Assembly: GCA_030704615.1 (NCBI GenBank)
Contig: CM060733.1
Span: forward strand, 70,000,001 to 70,064,000
DNA length: 64,000 nucleotides
Direction: 5' to 3'
Source of the DNA: Takakia lepidozioides
Lineage: Eukaryota > Streptophyta > Takakiopsida > Takakiales > Takakiaceae
Below, piece by piece: positions 49,525 through 60,860 of this stretch. The notes below the pieces were generated by a model. It was not told where the DNA came from. It worked only from the letters and a program-made list of their open reading frames with translations, and made no database searches. Each line of letters begins with the position of its first letter. The first letter of the stretch is position 1. The position numbers and the translations under genes were made by a program.

Positions 49525-49803
49525 TTGGAGAGGGCTAGGGAGGACAGAAGGATAAGGAAAGAAAGAGTTGCAGCAGCTCAGACAGGTAGACGGGTACGAA
49601 AGTACATATGTGATTCAGCGGATGAGAGCGACGCAGACAGGGAGGAAGACGACCCAACGGAGGTTAGTGAGATGGACAGTTCCGCAAGGGGAAGATGGGA
49701 TTTTCGAAAGCCTGGCCAACGAGCAGTCGCTGGAGATGAGAAAGGCACTGAGGGGGTGGAGGCGGAGCAGGACAGTCTAGAGAACATGAGAGGATTCGGA
49801 TGA
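49525..49803 (+). CDS. Charged low-complexity coding piece, unrecognised
   Basis: The frame reads ERAREDRRIRKERVAAAQTG, KYICDSADESDADREEDDPT and on to TGA at 49801-49803. It lacks an ATG at its start and follows the 3' end of the ParB-like gene, so it may be a terminal exon of that gene or of a neighbour. There is no domain. Confidence that it is coding is low. Confidence 0.25.
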   Translation: MERAREDRRIRKERVAAAQTGRRVRKYICDSADESDADREEDDPTEVSEMDSSARGRWDFRKPGQRAVAGDEKGTEGVEAEQDSLENMRGFG

Positions 49804-49944
49804 TTTTCAAGATTAATAGAATTTTAATGAAGTCTCTGTAAATGTAAATTCTCTTCCAGAGTATATAAAGGAAAATCTCCCCGACATTCGTGACCCCTCT
49901 CCAGTGTGCATTCCAGCCACACAATCGCCCAAACCACGACGCTC

Positions 49945-50650
49945 CAAAATCAGAAATGGGGCACCGCATTTCCAAAATTGGCAACTCTAAAAACCTCTTT
50001 TGGAAATGCGGCACCGCATTTCCAAAACAGGGGGAGGGACTAAATTTTCCATTTCAATGTTGGCATAGTAAAAAGTAATCGGCCGATTGGAAATGCGGTG
50101 CCGCATTCCAAAATTTCCTTGGTCCACACGCCAGTTTTGGCTTCTCCGCTCATTGCATGGATGCCACCACGCTTACAGAGGTTCGAACAAGGAGGATCCA
50201 GATGGCGGAATTGGAAAATGCGGTGCCGCATTTCCATATTGGGGATGGTCGTGTTCGAACTGCAGGCCCATCAGCAAAAATTGGCACGCATTCCCATTGT
50301 AAAAAAAAAGCGATGACGGACATGGAAATGTGAGTGGTGGTAACGATTCCTCGAGCTGGTCGGAAATGGGTGCACTTTTCGAAGTGTTGGACGGAAATGA
50401 GGCACCGCATTCCCTTGTCAAAAAAGTTTCCATTGCCAAGCTGGAAGCGTCGCCGCATTTGCAATGCCAACCTCGTTGTCTGTCAATTATAGAGACGTGT
50501 TGGTATTTCGTGTACCTAGACGGAAATGATGCACCGCATTTCCATTGTCCGACACTGAAATGGGTTCATACATTTCCATGTCGGCATGGAAATGCGGAAC
50601 GCGTTCCAATGTCCGACATGGAAAGCGCGGGCGCAGCATTTCGAGGACGC
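49945..50650. repeat. Scattered GGAAATGCGG..CCGCATTTCC palindromes
   Basis: At least eight units of the palindrome family of the 42.8-kb array occur at irregular spacing: near 49955, 50003, 50088, 50216, 50393, 50522 and two damaged ones to 50640. Unlike the array, the intervening sequence is not repetitive, so this looks like dispersed insertion or decay of an older array. Confidence 0.8.
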
Positions 50651-50779
50651 ATGGCGTACTCTGATATTCTTGACACAATGACTCTCATACGGTTACTCTG
50701 GTATTATTCATCCGGACAGACAAAATTGTAGAGAAATGAGACATCAAATTGTAAACAGTGGGCCAAATGCCGACAGTTA

Positions 50780-51526
50780 TTCAACAGAAATAAAACACAA
50801 TTTCATACAGAAGTGAGGTACGATGGGTTTATTGATCGGACACGATTGTCTCACATTACACACTGCAGACAAAACTAAGCCCTTCCTCCTTCTACATGGG
50901 CTTTCACCAAAGTCGACGGGAACTTCAATACCCCTCAAAACAAGCTCATCACTGCTGGCGGCACCCTGAGGGGTAAACTGCAATTCGGTCGTTCTGCTGC
51001 CCTTGCTGGAGACGACGACAATTTCATGTCCATCAATGATACCACCATCATACATTGACAAGGTCTCATTGGGGCCTATGTGCCGGTGCGATTCGTCTTC
51101 GCAACTCAGCCGAATGTCTCCATACACTGGAAAGAGCGGAGTGAGTGATCGCAAGTATATAGTTTTCCCCGGTGCGTCCTCCCTGGTCCACTGGCAGCGT
51201 TCCAAGCGCCAAAAGCGAGGCCGTGCGTGATCTGTCCGGCATCCATTTCCAGCTTGGTATATCGAGGTCAACAATTTCAGGACCCACGGACCGCATTGAC
51301 CCTCGCCCTCACCTCCCAAGCGGTTAATAGCCCTCAGATACTCCATTGCGCGCAAAGACTCTTGCTTGATTCCAGCCGGTCTGTGAAAACAGAGAGCCAG
51401 ACAATGATGTCTCCTGATTCTGGTTTGAACATAGCATAATCGTGGCCATGAGAAGGGCAGTCTGTGCTGGATTTCGGCCTGGCGGCACGGCATCCTTGAA
51501 AAAGAGTCGCGGAGTAGACGCTGCAA
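50780..51526 (-). CDS. Hypothetical protein of about 249 codons
   Basis: This is a single minus-strand frame with even amino-acid composition. Pieces such as LRAMEYLRAINRLGGEGEGQ, WVLKLLTSIYQAGNG, IYLRSLTPLFPVYGDIRL and MYDGGIIDGHEIVVVSSKG look protein-like and have no stop. I do not recognise a family. The start codon is uncertain (the frame begins in a poorly protein-like Arg/Cys/His-rich section, so an internal ATG near 51343 is likelier). The last 90 residues to TAA at about 50780 also lose quality. It could be one exon of a longer gene. Confidence 0.35.
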
Positions 51527-51869
51527 TGACAGCAGCTCCCGGGAGGAGGAGAAAGAGCAGCGCGGTGGCTGGAAAAAGTTAAGCTAACGCTTGCTGAAAT
51601 TCCTCACAAACACTCCAGGGCAGGATTTATTTAAATTCCCCCCTACAGGATCCTGGACCGATGAAGATTGGCTGCTGCATTAGAATGTAGCCGTTTCAGT
51701 TTCCTACCTGCCATGCAAACTATTTGGCAGTCACTGCCAGGTGGGCGATAGCCACTGCGACCACCGAAGAAGTCCCTCATCCACCTCCTCTTGATTGTAA
51801 ATGCGGACGCCGCCGATTTCAATCCGGGGGAGGGACTTCGGTGTGTGGCAGATCTCAAACTATAACTTG

Positions 51870-52242
51870 TTGATGAGAAAGAGTATGGGTTCATCCACCG
51901 CTGGCGTGATGAACACGTTCCACCTCCGTCGGTGGGTACGTGGGACCCAGATGCTCCATTATTGGAGGCCAGACTGCTCTTCCGCTTCGCATCATTTCCA
52001 AAATCTAAGGGCTTCGTAGCTGTCCGCAAGGTCATTGGCATCCAAGTCGTCCTCAGGTCCTCATTTGCAAGGATGCCGTGCTTTCCGGAACCGGGACGAC
52101 TGCCCATTTGGAGGCATCGATTATGCAATGTATTCGGCCACATCGGGAGACATTGTTATCTGGTACACAGATTACAGAGAAGATACTGGTTCGATTGTGG
52201 AAACATTGGTGGCTTTTGAGTATATCCTAGTGGTTTTTGCTT
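51870..52242 (+). pseudogene. Unrecognised coding piece with frameshift
   Basis: A frame with GFIHRWRDEHVPPPSVGTWD and PDAPLLEARLLFRFASFPKS runs to about 52080. It may continue in another frame as GGIDYAMYSATSGDIVIWY and YREDTGSIVETLVAFEY, ending TGA near 52242. Both parts read like real protein, and the antisense frame looks like a shadow. The family is unknown. Confidence 0.25.
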
Positions 52243-52849
52243 GAGAATGAGAGAAACCAAGTTGTTATGCAAGGAGCACCGTGGAGCTCTTGGTTGTTAG
52301 AAGCGGAGGCGATGTGGGTTACGAGGTGGTAGACCTTGGCATTCGATCTTCAGCTTCAGAGATGAAAGCACCATGCTGCAGGTAATTCCAGAGCACCTTG
52401 ATGGTTTCAGATTGTGTACATGCATGAGCAAGCACGATTGGGAAGAGGACCAGTCAAGAGCAGGTTATAGTGGCTTTGGTGGCAAAGCTGAGAACTGGAC
52501 TTGGGAATGCGAGCTTTCATTGTGTGAAGGATTGCAAGACCAAGCAAAAGGGCTGATTTGGCTTGGGGCAAATCAGTGCACTTTGTGGAGTATGGTGAGA
52601 TTGGGTTTCAATCTCGAGCTTCAACATTGAGAGGGCTCTTGTCATGGCAAGAGCAGGCTGGAACAGAAGCTAAGAGGTGTGGCAAGGCCATGGAATGTGC
52701 ACCTAGGGTTTCAGAGCTTGGAAGAAGAGCTCTCGCACCAACAAGAGAAGTGTCTTGTGGCTGGAAATGTAAGCCTTAGGGTTTCAGGAGCTTGGCAAAG
52801 GTTGTGGAGTGCTTAGTCTTGTCTTAGAGAGCATCAAGGAGCCAAGGAG

Positions 52850-53260
52850 CCAAGATAGGGGGCTGATATCTCTGTGTGTGAAGAGGTTGCATGTGTGGAG
52901 CATGTATTCAGCTCATTGAAGCTTCCATCTTAAGCTTGGAGGGCAAGCAAGGAAGAGGGAAGGGCTGACTTCCCTTATGTGAGGGCAATGCATGTGTAGA
53001 GCATGCTATCAGCCTGGTGAAGGCTTGCACTTTCAGGTGTGGGAGTGCAAGAAAGGAAGGAAGGGGCTGGTTTCCCTGTAGGGCATGTGGAGCATGCTTT
53101 CAGCCTGCTGAAGCTTGTATTTTCAGGTTTGTGGGTGCAAGAAATGAAGCAAAGGAGCTGATTCTCTTATGGTGAGAGTGGGGCATGTGTGGAGCATGCC
53201 TTCAGCCCATTGAGGCTCTTGTTTTTCAAGCTTTAGAGAGCTAGAACGGAAGGTCTAGGG
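52850..53260. repeat. Four degenerate tandem units of about 100 bp
   Basis: Units start near 52860, 52965, 53067 and 53155. Shared pieces are GGGCTGATTTCCCT, GGCATGTGTGGAGCATGC, TTCAGCCTGTTGAAGCTTG and TTTTCAGGTTTG followed by GGAAGGAAGGG-like purines. The surrounding stretch 52260-53640 is G-rich, carries no gene I can support, and may be non-coding leader or LTR sequence of the downstream retroelement. Confidence 0.75.
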
Positions 53261-53689
53261 CTGGTTTCCACTTGGAGTGAAAGAAAAGCACTTGTAGGGC
53301 CTATGTGAGTTGGGGTTCAACTTCAAGCTTGAAGGGAGCGCAACTCTTGAAGCAGCAGGTGTAGGGGGCTGGAATAGGCTCTAAGACAGATGTTATGGCC
53401 AAAGAGAGTGCTTGAATGAGTGCTCACAAGGGCTGGGAACCAGCAGGGCTTGGTTGTTTGCCATTGAGTTTAGTGGCGTGTTTGGGGAGGCTAAGTGAGA
53501 AAGAAGGCTTGGTTGTGGCAACCACCTCATGGCTTAGGGCTACTATGGTGGTGTGTGGGAGCCGAAAGAGCAAGAATACCTTGCTGATTTCCTCACAGCC
53601 ACCATAGCTCGGTGGAAAGAAGCCTAAAGTCCAAGAGACACAAACCCTAGCTTGGCGTGGCTAAACCCCTTGGAGAAATGGCTAAACTG

Positions 53690-54640
53690 CCAGAGCGGCC
53701 ATGGATGGGGCTGTGCCCGTGGCCTTTGGGGCCGTGATGGGCTGTGAGGGGCTGTGACAGGCCGTGCCTGAGGTCTTTGGGGCTGTGACGGGCTGTGAGG
53801 GGCTGTGACAGGCCGTGCCTGAGGCCTTTGGGGCTGTGACGGGCTGTGACGGGCTGTGTCAAGCCGTGCCTGAGGCCTTTGGGGCTGTGAGGGGCTGTGT
53901 CAAGCCGTGCCTGAGGCCTTTGGGGCTGTGAGGGGCTGTGCCGGGCTGCGCCGGTGGCCTTCAGGGCTGTGACGGGCTGTGGGGTGGCCTTCGGGCTGTG
54001 ACGGGCTGTGAGGGGCTGTCACGGGCTGCGCCGGTGGCCTTCGGGGCTGTGACGGGCTGTGAGGGCCTGTGAGGGCCTGTGCCGGTGGCCTCGAGGTTGT
54101 GACGGGCTGTGAGGGCCTGTGACGGGCTACGCCGGTGGCCTTGGGGGCTGTGATGGGCTGTGAGGGCTGTGCCCAGTGGCCTGTGGGGTTGTGACGGGCT
54201 CTAAAGGGCTGTGTCAGGCCGTGCCTGAGGCATTGGGGCTGTGAGGGGCTGTGACAGGCTGTGCCCAGTGGCCTGTGGGGCTGTGATGGGGCTGTGACAG
54301 GCTGTGCCCAGTGGCCTGTGGGGCTGTGACGGGCTGTGACAGGCTGTGCCCGTGGCCTTTGGGGCTGTGATGGGCTGTGACAGGCTGTGCCCAGTGGCTT
54401 GTGGGGCTGTGACGGGCTGTGCGGGGCTGTGACAGGCTGTGCCCAGTGGCCTGTGGGACTGTGACGGGCTGTGTGACAGGCTGTGGCGAGCTGTGACGGG
54501 CTGTGCGGGGCTGTAACGGGCTGTGACAGGCTGTGACGAGCTGTGACGGGCTATGAGGGGCTGTGACAGGCTGTGCCCAGTGGCCAGTGGGACTGTGACG
54601 GCTGTGACCAGTGAGCTGTGTGGGCCTGTGCTGGTCTGTG
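53690..54640. repeat. G-rich minisatellite built on GGGCTGTGACGGGCTGTGA
   Basis: About 950 bases are made of a 10-11 base module (GGCTGTGACG and variants GGCTGTGAGGG, GGCTGTGACAG). These are arranged in larger units of about 50-65 bases closed by GCC(T/C)GTGCCTGAGGCCTTTGG or GTGCCCAGTGGCCTGTGG. The plus strand is strongly G-biased with few CG pairs outside the module. Open frames on the minus strand are repeat translations. It ends shortly before the leader of the DNMT retroelement (54641-55305, where no PBS could be identified). Confidence 0.9.
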
Positions 54641-55305
54641 GTGGCCCGTGTTGACCTGTGGACGGCCTGTGCTGACTCGTGGAGGCACTGGTGGACTGCT
54701 AAGGACTGGCATGTGGTCTTGAAGGCCGAATTTTGAAGCTCGTGGAGGGCGGTTTGAGGAGTATCTTCATGATATTCCCATGGTCATGCAAGTGAGGGAA
54801 GAGAGGAAAGGAAGAGTGTTGGGATGAGGGCATGCTGGGGTTAGGCATTGCTTTAGCTTCTCTTCCTCGTCGTTTCCACCCTCTCATTAGGCCAAGACCT
54901 TTCCGTAGGTGGAGACAAGAGTCAGTCCGGGTTTGGGCTGGGGTGTCATTGCAGGAGCAACACCGTGGAGTTGTTTTTGGTGTGGGGGAGTTGTCGTTAT
55001 GATTTCTTGTGTTTGGATCCCCTCCATACCTGCATGCTTGACTGTGCGCCATGCTAGTTTTGTGTGGGCGCTTGTTTTTATAGGTGATTGGTCCGGATTT
55101 GATCACCGACCAGTCCTAGAGCATGCTGTCGATGGTGAGGCTGGGGTGATGACCAGCCAGACCATCATTGTTTCTCCTGTGGTGAGGTTGGAGGTGATGA
55201 CCAGCCAACCATAGGAGTGCTTGCGGTGGATGCAGGTACAGGTGTAGGCTATGTTAGGAACTTAGTATTCCAAACCATAAGCCGCAACAGGTTCTCTAAC
55301 CTCTT

Positions 55306-56858
55306 GTGTCTTCTACAGAAGGTTCTGATTCGGATTGTGAATCAGGAGGACTCATACCGGCGGTGCAAGTTGTTTCTTTGCCATTGTTGTGGGACACAAT
55401 GGAGGAGATGTATGGAGCTATCAAGGGGCCACGAAGGTACTCTAGGGCGGTGGGCACCATCGAGTTGGATGATTTTATCCAAGAGTTTGATAGTTGGTGT
55501 GATTTGCAGCAAATGCGCAATCCACAACTATTTACGCCTTTCATGGCATGGAAGGGGCTGTTTCAGCACCTTGAGGGGCCGCCTATGGATGATTACCATG
55601 AGTTCAGGCGGGGGCATGAGGTTGAGATCGAGGAGTGGAGGATGTACTGGTCACCCGACTATGTCTCCATCACTAGGGGCACTAGAGCCACGAGGGCAGT
55701 GGCTACACCTGCCGCTGCACCGGCAGCTTCAGCAAGTAGCAGTGGGACTAGTGGGACTGGTGGTACAGTAGCTACAACGTCCACCCAAGCCACTACCGCA
55801 CCAGCACTAGCACCCATGCCTGCCTTCAACCCTGTTGTGGAGTTCTTCGAAGAGTTGAGAGGGAACTACCAAGGGGTGAGGACAGAGAAGTTGCGAAGCT
55901 TGCAAGAGTTCCAACGGAAGCCGACCGAGAGCTTGAGGGAGGCTTTCACTCGCATGAGGCGCTTGATAAATGTAACCCAAGGGGTTACGGAAGCTCAGGC
56001 AGTCCAATTCTGGTATGGGATATTGGACTACGGGATGCAACTCTCCTACAAGCGGCCCAACCCACCTTAGCAAATGTGTTTTTGCTAGCAGAGCGGATAG
56101 AGCTCACCATGGTGGAGGAACGAATGGTCATGGTGGGATTTGCTAAGGAGACGCCATGGGGTAGTGATGCTCTTAGCCAACCACTACCTCAACGTGCTCA
56201 AGGCAACAAGGGGGCTCAGGTGAAGCTCAGGGAAGGGCAGAGAGGACCTCAGATGCAGGGGTCTCTCCCTTTATTTGCTGGCCAACAACGGGCGGATGTG
56301 GTGTGTTGGACATGTGGAGGACCCCATGTCAAGAAGGATTGCCCAGATGGAGGCAAAGGGTCGGCACATGCACAGCCTACACAGTTGTAGTGTGGGCATT
56401 GTGGCAAGTACGGGCATAGAGAGGCCCAGTGTTATGGTTTGCATCATGAGTTGCACCCAGGCCAGTTCCAAGGGAACAATGGTGGCTGGGGGCAAGGTGG
56501 AGCAGCCCAGAGAGGACGAGGTGGCCAGCCACGAGGTGCAGGCCAAGGGCAAGCTCAACGTGGCCAAGGACGCGGAGGTCAGGGTGTTGACCAAGGCATG
56601 GCCAACCGGCTTCAGCAGCTAGAGCATACGCTCGTTGCCATGGCTACAGCTCGGGTGGTACCGGCTCTAAGGCCGGATGGTCCACCTCCTGCTCCTGAGG
56701 GAGGAGATATGGGAGGCATGGGATTCAAGTGTGGAGCAGCACTACCACTAGTGCAGGTGGAGTCTGCTGCAGCCGTGACTCGAGGAGCAACACGAGTTCC
56801 TGAGCCACGAGGTGCAGAGGTGGAGTTGGATCCACAGCGTGGGGAGGCAAGCCGTTAG
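55306..56858 (+). pseudogene. Gag of the DNMT retroelement (capsid region and two CCHC knuckles)
   Basis: The frame is open from about 55300. A likely splice acceptor (TTCTACAG, 55318) or the ATG at 55399 (MEEMYGAIKG) could mark the start. ELDDFIQEFDSWCDLQQM, PFMAWKGLFQHLEG and LRSLQEFQRKPTESLREAF are capsid-like. After a frameshift near 56028 comes LQAAQPTLANVFLLAERIEL, then a first knuckle CWTCGGPHVKKDC (one residue short between Cys and His), a TAG at 56388-56390, and a canonical CGHCGKYGHREAQC knuckle. A Gly/Gln/Arg-rich tail ends at TAG 56856-56858. The product would coat element RNA. The TAG at 56388 falls between two halves of one zinc-binding region, so it is a mutation rather than a natural end. 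Confidence 0.8.
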
Positions 56859-56882
56859 GCTAGGCTTCCTCAGTCATTTACA

Positions 56883-57800
56883 TTGGCAGAGACAGTGTCG
56901 GCGCCATCCATGGCACCTAGTTCTCGCCCGACGGTTACCGAGGCGGAGGTTACAATGCCATTGGGGAGAGCTACACGGGTAGCACCACTACCTAGTGTTG
57001 CCAAGGCTACGGCAGCTAGTGTGCTGCTAGGAGCGGCCACATCTGTGTGCCAGGCTCCATTGTTCTCGGCTACCATGATTGCGACGCCAGGGGTAAAACC
57101 AGCTGAGGTGTTCAGGCTGGCAGCTACACTTTGTGAGAGTGGGGAGGTTACTTCATCTTCTGCGGAGATAGTGGGAGGTGTAGTGCCGGAGGGATCCTCG
57201 GATTTGAGGGTCAAGACTGCCACGGCGGCGCCATGGCAAGCTGCAGCTGCCAGGTTGATGGAGCTGCCAGCTAGGCCAGCCATTGAGCGCGCCATGGTGA
57301 CACCTGGAGTTGTCATATTAGACAACCAGGATGACATTTTCTGTTTGAGTGGACCGGCAGGCAAGAGGTACTGGCCACTGCGGGTCTTGTTGGACTCGGG
57401 AGCTCAGCCATTGATGCTGGGCAGAGCTGCTATTGCAGGCTTGGGCCTCACGGAGGCGGATATGGAGCATTGTCCTTTCCAGATACATACGTCTCTGGGA
57501 GGATCGGAGCAGGCTCGAGGCATGACACGACGTGAGTTGGCTATCAGACTACGGCCGGATCACCCTACAGATGGCTCAGTGATGCGAGCCAAGGCCATTG
57601 TGACAGACGCAGTCTCATACGATGTCATGGTTGGTGGGGCAGTGTTGTACCCTATGGGCTTCACCCTGGATTTTTGGGAGGAGTCAGCTTCCTATAGGCC
57701 TGCATGGCAATCAGGGAAGGGCCAACGTGTGCAGCTCCCTGTGACGTTCATAGGAGGAGTTGCGGTTGCCCAGCGAGGCAAGATGCCGACACTAGCAGCA
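56883..57800 (+). CDS. Aspartic protease region of the DNMT retroelement
   Basis: This part of the long frame (56883-58898) follows gag in the same frame after TAG 56856. About 150 Ala/Thr/Val-rich residues precede the protease core: WPLRVLLDSGAQPLMLG, with the catalytic Asp-Ser-Gly at 57393-57401 (residue 171 of this segment). Further on is DAVSYDVMVGGAVLYPMGF, the position of the second protease signature (ILG/GxxxL). Its job would be to cleave the Gag-Pol polyprotein. Gag and pol share a frame separated by a single TAG, so either readthrough or a lost sense codon is possible. Confidence 0.75.
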
Positions 57801-58089
57801 TTCACAGCGGCAGTGAGTTGGCCTAAAGAGTTGCTTGAGGGCAACGCTCATTCAGAGGATGTGCCACCTCCGGGAGAGCAGGATGACATGTATGGTATGG
57901 CGGAGTTACCTACCATGGTTGCTCAGACTCCATTGTGGGGCACGAGCAAGGATTTGCAGCGGGATGCTGATCGACGGGTGCAACAAGCCTGGGTGGAGGC
58001 TTTTGTACCGTCAAGAGAGGAGGAGAGTGCGGGGATTGCACCAAGACCACCTCAGTTGTCTCCATTGGACACCACACCTATTGTGTGGC

Positions 58090-59090
58090 AGTATCCGGAT
58101 GAAGACATTTGTCTTCTGGACTTGTTTGGCGGGATCAGCACCGGATTGGCTTCTGTGTTACAGGCAGGTGTACGAGTTTTGCGTTACCTGTATGTGGAGA
58201 GGGATGAGACTGCACGACGCATTTCACTTCGTCATGTTGCTCAGTTGGTGCAGCGATACCCTGAGTTGTTGTCGGTGTCTGCAATTCGTGGATATCAGCA
58301 GGCCTTGCCAGCAGACATTTCGTTGCTGGGGGCGCAGGATTTGGAGCGGGTTGGCTCCATTGATCTGGTAATGGCAGGTTGGCCCTGCCAAGGGCATTCA
58401 TCAGCCGGGCATGGCAATGGATTGCGAGACTCAAGGTCGGGTCTGTTTTGGGAGATGGTGCGGGTTTTGCGCCACTTGCAGCTTCATCAAGCTGTATCTC
58501 TAGCATACATCTTGGAGAATGTGCCACTGATGGGTAATTCTCGGGCCAGGGTGATGGCCAGTGTGCATCAAGTCCGGTCGTGGCTTGGGTCAACAGTGTT
58601 GCTAGATGCAGCTACAGTAGGGTCACGGGCTCATCGACCACGGCTATGGTGGACTAACTTGATGCCACCCGCATTGCTCAAGCGTGCATTTGATGGGGTG
58701 CAGCGGCCAGCACATCTCACAGTGGATAGCATTCTGGACACAGGGAGGCAGTCTCAGCGTGTGAGACACGATGACCGTTCGCCCTTGGCAGTGGTCAACA
58801 AGGTGGGTCAACCACGAGCAGCATTACCTACACTGCTCAGCTTCCCAGGATCGCATGCTTTCCGGGATAGTGGACCTGGCCTCCTGTGGGATGCTTAGTT
58901 GCAGCAGTTAGTGGAGCCTAATGCTGATGAGCGTGAGCGGGCAATGGGTTTTACCACTGGTACCACGGCGGTGTCGTCTCTTTCTGAGGCATCACGTCGT
59001 CAAGTGTTGGGGCAAGCAATGGATCTCAATTGCTTGACCTGGATTATCAGCTTGGCTCTGGCTGAGCAACGCAGAGTGCGGAGTACACTT
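58090..59090 (+). pseudogene. DNMT3-like C5 cytosine methyltransferase domain inside gypsy pol, one TAG
   Basis: The domain lies between protease and RT. Motifs are in the normal, unpermuted order: I, LLDLFGGISTGLAS (from 58113, SAM binding); II, YVERDETARRI; IV, DLVMAGWPCQGHSSAGHG with catalytic Cys at 58386-58388; VI, YILENVP (Glu at 58515); VIII, RAHRPRLWWTNL (58630); IX, target region with ALPTLLSFPGSHAFR; X, ERERAMGF ... SRRQVLGQAMDLNCLTW (58930-59035). The order, PCQG context and HRPRLWWTN block fit the DNMT3 type rather than plant DRM, whose motifs are circularly permuted, or MET1/CMT. It should transfer methyl groups to cytosine C5. All catalytic residues are present, but a TAG at 58896-58898 separates motif IX from X. 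Retrotransposon-borne DNMTs have been reported in charophytes and dinoflagellates (recalled, not checked). Confidence 0.9.
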
Positions 59091-59229
59091 CCCTCGATGG
59101 TCTCTCTACCTACCGAGACGGTACAGGCAGTGAGTGGGGGCGAGCATGTGAGGACCACGGGGTGCATGCATCCATGGCACACGTGGGAGGTGCTCGAGGT
59201 TCAGATAGTTGGCAGCCAAGGCGGCTGTG

Positions 59230-60480
59230 ATGGATGAGGTTGGGGATTCTTCTTGGGTTGAGGAGGTCCTCAAGGATGAGATGATGGGGCAGGATGAGGC
59301 CTTGTCATTGAGTGAGCAGGCAGGGAGTACTGCTCAACAGGTTGCAACATAGCAACCACTGGACGCGTCCTCTACCTCTAAGCCCACTGGACTTAAGGTT
59401 GCAGTTATGGAGAACAATTGGGAGCCTGACATTGGACCCATTGTCACCGGAGGAGAGAGACGGCATATACGGCGGTTCCTGAGGGCTTATAGGAATTGCT
59501 TTGCCTTCAGTTTGAAGGACTTGGGAGCACTGAAGGGTCAAGAGATCCGTATTGAGTTGGCCACTGACACGCCAATCTTTCGGAGACCCTATAGATACAG
59601 TGACATGGAGAGGTCTTTGATTCAGATGAGGACTCAAGATCTCTGGGAGGCAGGTTTGGTGGAGCTCTCTGGTGGAGAGTATGCTTCAGCCACAGTGATG
59701 CCAGCCAAGAAGGATGTCTATGGCAATTGGATGGAGAGACGTATGTGCGGTGATTACCGGCCTGTAAATCATCAGACCAAGTCCGATAAGTATGCCATGC
59801 CCACACCAGAGAAGATCTTTGATGCCATCGGGCATGCTAAGGTCTTTAGCACTTTGGATTTACGATCCGGATATCACCAGTTGCCAATCAAGGAGGCGGA
59901 CAAGCAGAAGACGGCATTCTGGGGGATCAATGAGCATGGCAAGGATTGCCTATATCAGTGGCGGTTCTTACCATTTGGGCTTAAGAATGCTCCTGCAGAG
60001 TTCAGAAAGTCATGGATAGAATTCTAGCAGGGGTGGACTTTGCTCGGTGCTACATAGATGACATCATCATCTTTAGTGTTACGATGGAGGAGCATGAGAG
60101 ACACCTTCAGGTGGTATTGGAGCGCTTGAGAGCGCACGAATTGAAGTTACATCCGGGGAAGTGCAAGTTTTTCCACAACCAGATTGAGTATCTGGGTCAC
60201 ATGATATATCCTGGAGGATTGGGGGTACAACAGACTAAGGTAGAGGCCATTGCACAAATTCCACGCCCCACGGATGTGAGCCGAGTTCGAGCTTTCATGG
60301 GGTTGGCAAACTATTATAGACGGTTTGTCAAGGGATTTAGTACCATTACAAAGGCTCTAACCAAGCTGACCAAGGTGGACCAGGAGTGGCAGTGGGAAGA
60401 TGAGCAGGAACGAGCTTTTCAAGAGCTCAAGGCGAGGTTGACCTCGGCGCCTATCCTGAGACGACCTATCAGGGGGCGTC
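59230..60480 (+). pseudogene. Reverse transcriptase of the DNMT retroelement
   Basis: After the frame change near 59225 a linker leads past a TAG (59350-59352) to the RT: RIELATDTPIFRRPYRYS, MPAKKDVYGNWMERRMCGDY, FSTLDLRSGYHQLPI, QWRFLPFGLKNAPAEF. The catalytic YIDD is at 60051-60062, followed by HPGKCKFFHNQIEYLGHMI and RAFMGLANYYRRFVKGF. A single-base loss near 60005, between NAPAEF and MDRIL, moves the frame. All RT motifs are otherwise complete. Confidence 0.9.
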
Positions 60481-60860
60481 CTTTTCAGCTGCATACGGAT
60501 TAGAGCATGCTGGGGCTTGGAGCGGTGCTCACACAGGTGGATGATGAGGGAAGAGAGTTCGTAGTGGCTTATGCTAGCCGCTCGAACAACGCTGCAGAGG
60601 CTAAGTACAGCTCATATGAGGGAGAGTGCTTAGCTGCAGTGTTGTGTGGCACACTTCAAGTGCTATCTATACGGCAATCTTTTCACCCTTGTCACGGATC
60701 ACCAGCCACTCAAGTGGTTGATGGAGTCAGACAAGCTTACGGGGAAGCTTTCACGGTGGGCACTCATACTCCAGGAGTATGACTTTCAGGTTGTGCATCG
60801 ACCGGGTTTGGTCAATCGGGATGCGGATGGATTGAGTCGCAATCCATGCATGAGCCAGCA
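60481..60860 (+). pseudogene. RNase H domain of the DNMT retroelement
   Basis: It reads PFQLHTD then TAG (60501-60503) then [34 protein letters not shown], and after a frame change near 60640 [20 protein letters not shown] and RPGLVNRDADGLSR. The codon at the TAG is Trp in related elements (TDWS), so TGG to TAG is likely. The catalytic Asp, Glu and Asp residues are present. Confidence 0.85.

Noticed and set aside
53647-53862. Minus-strand open frame with SQPLTARHSPK repeats
   Set aside because: It is a translation of the G-rich minisatellite.
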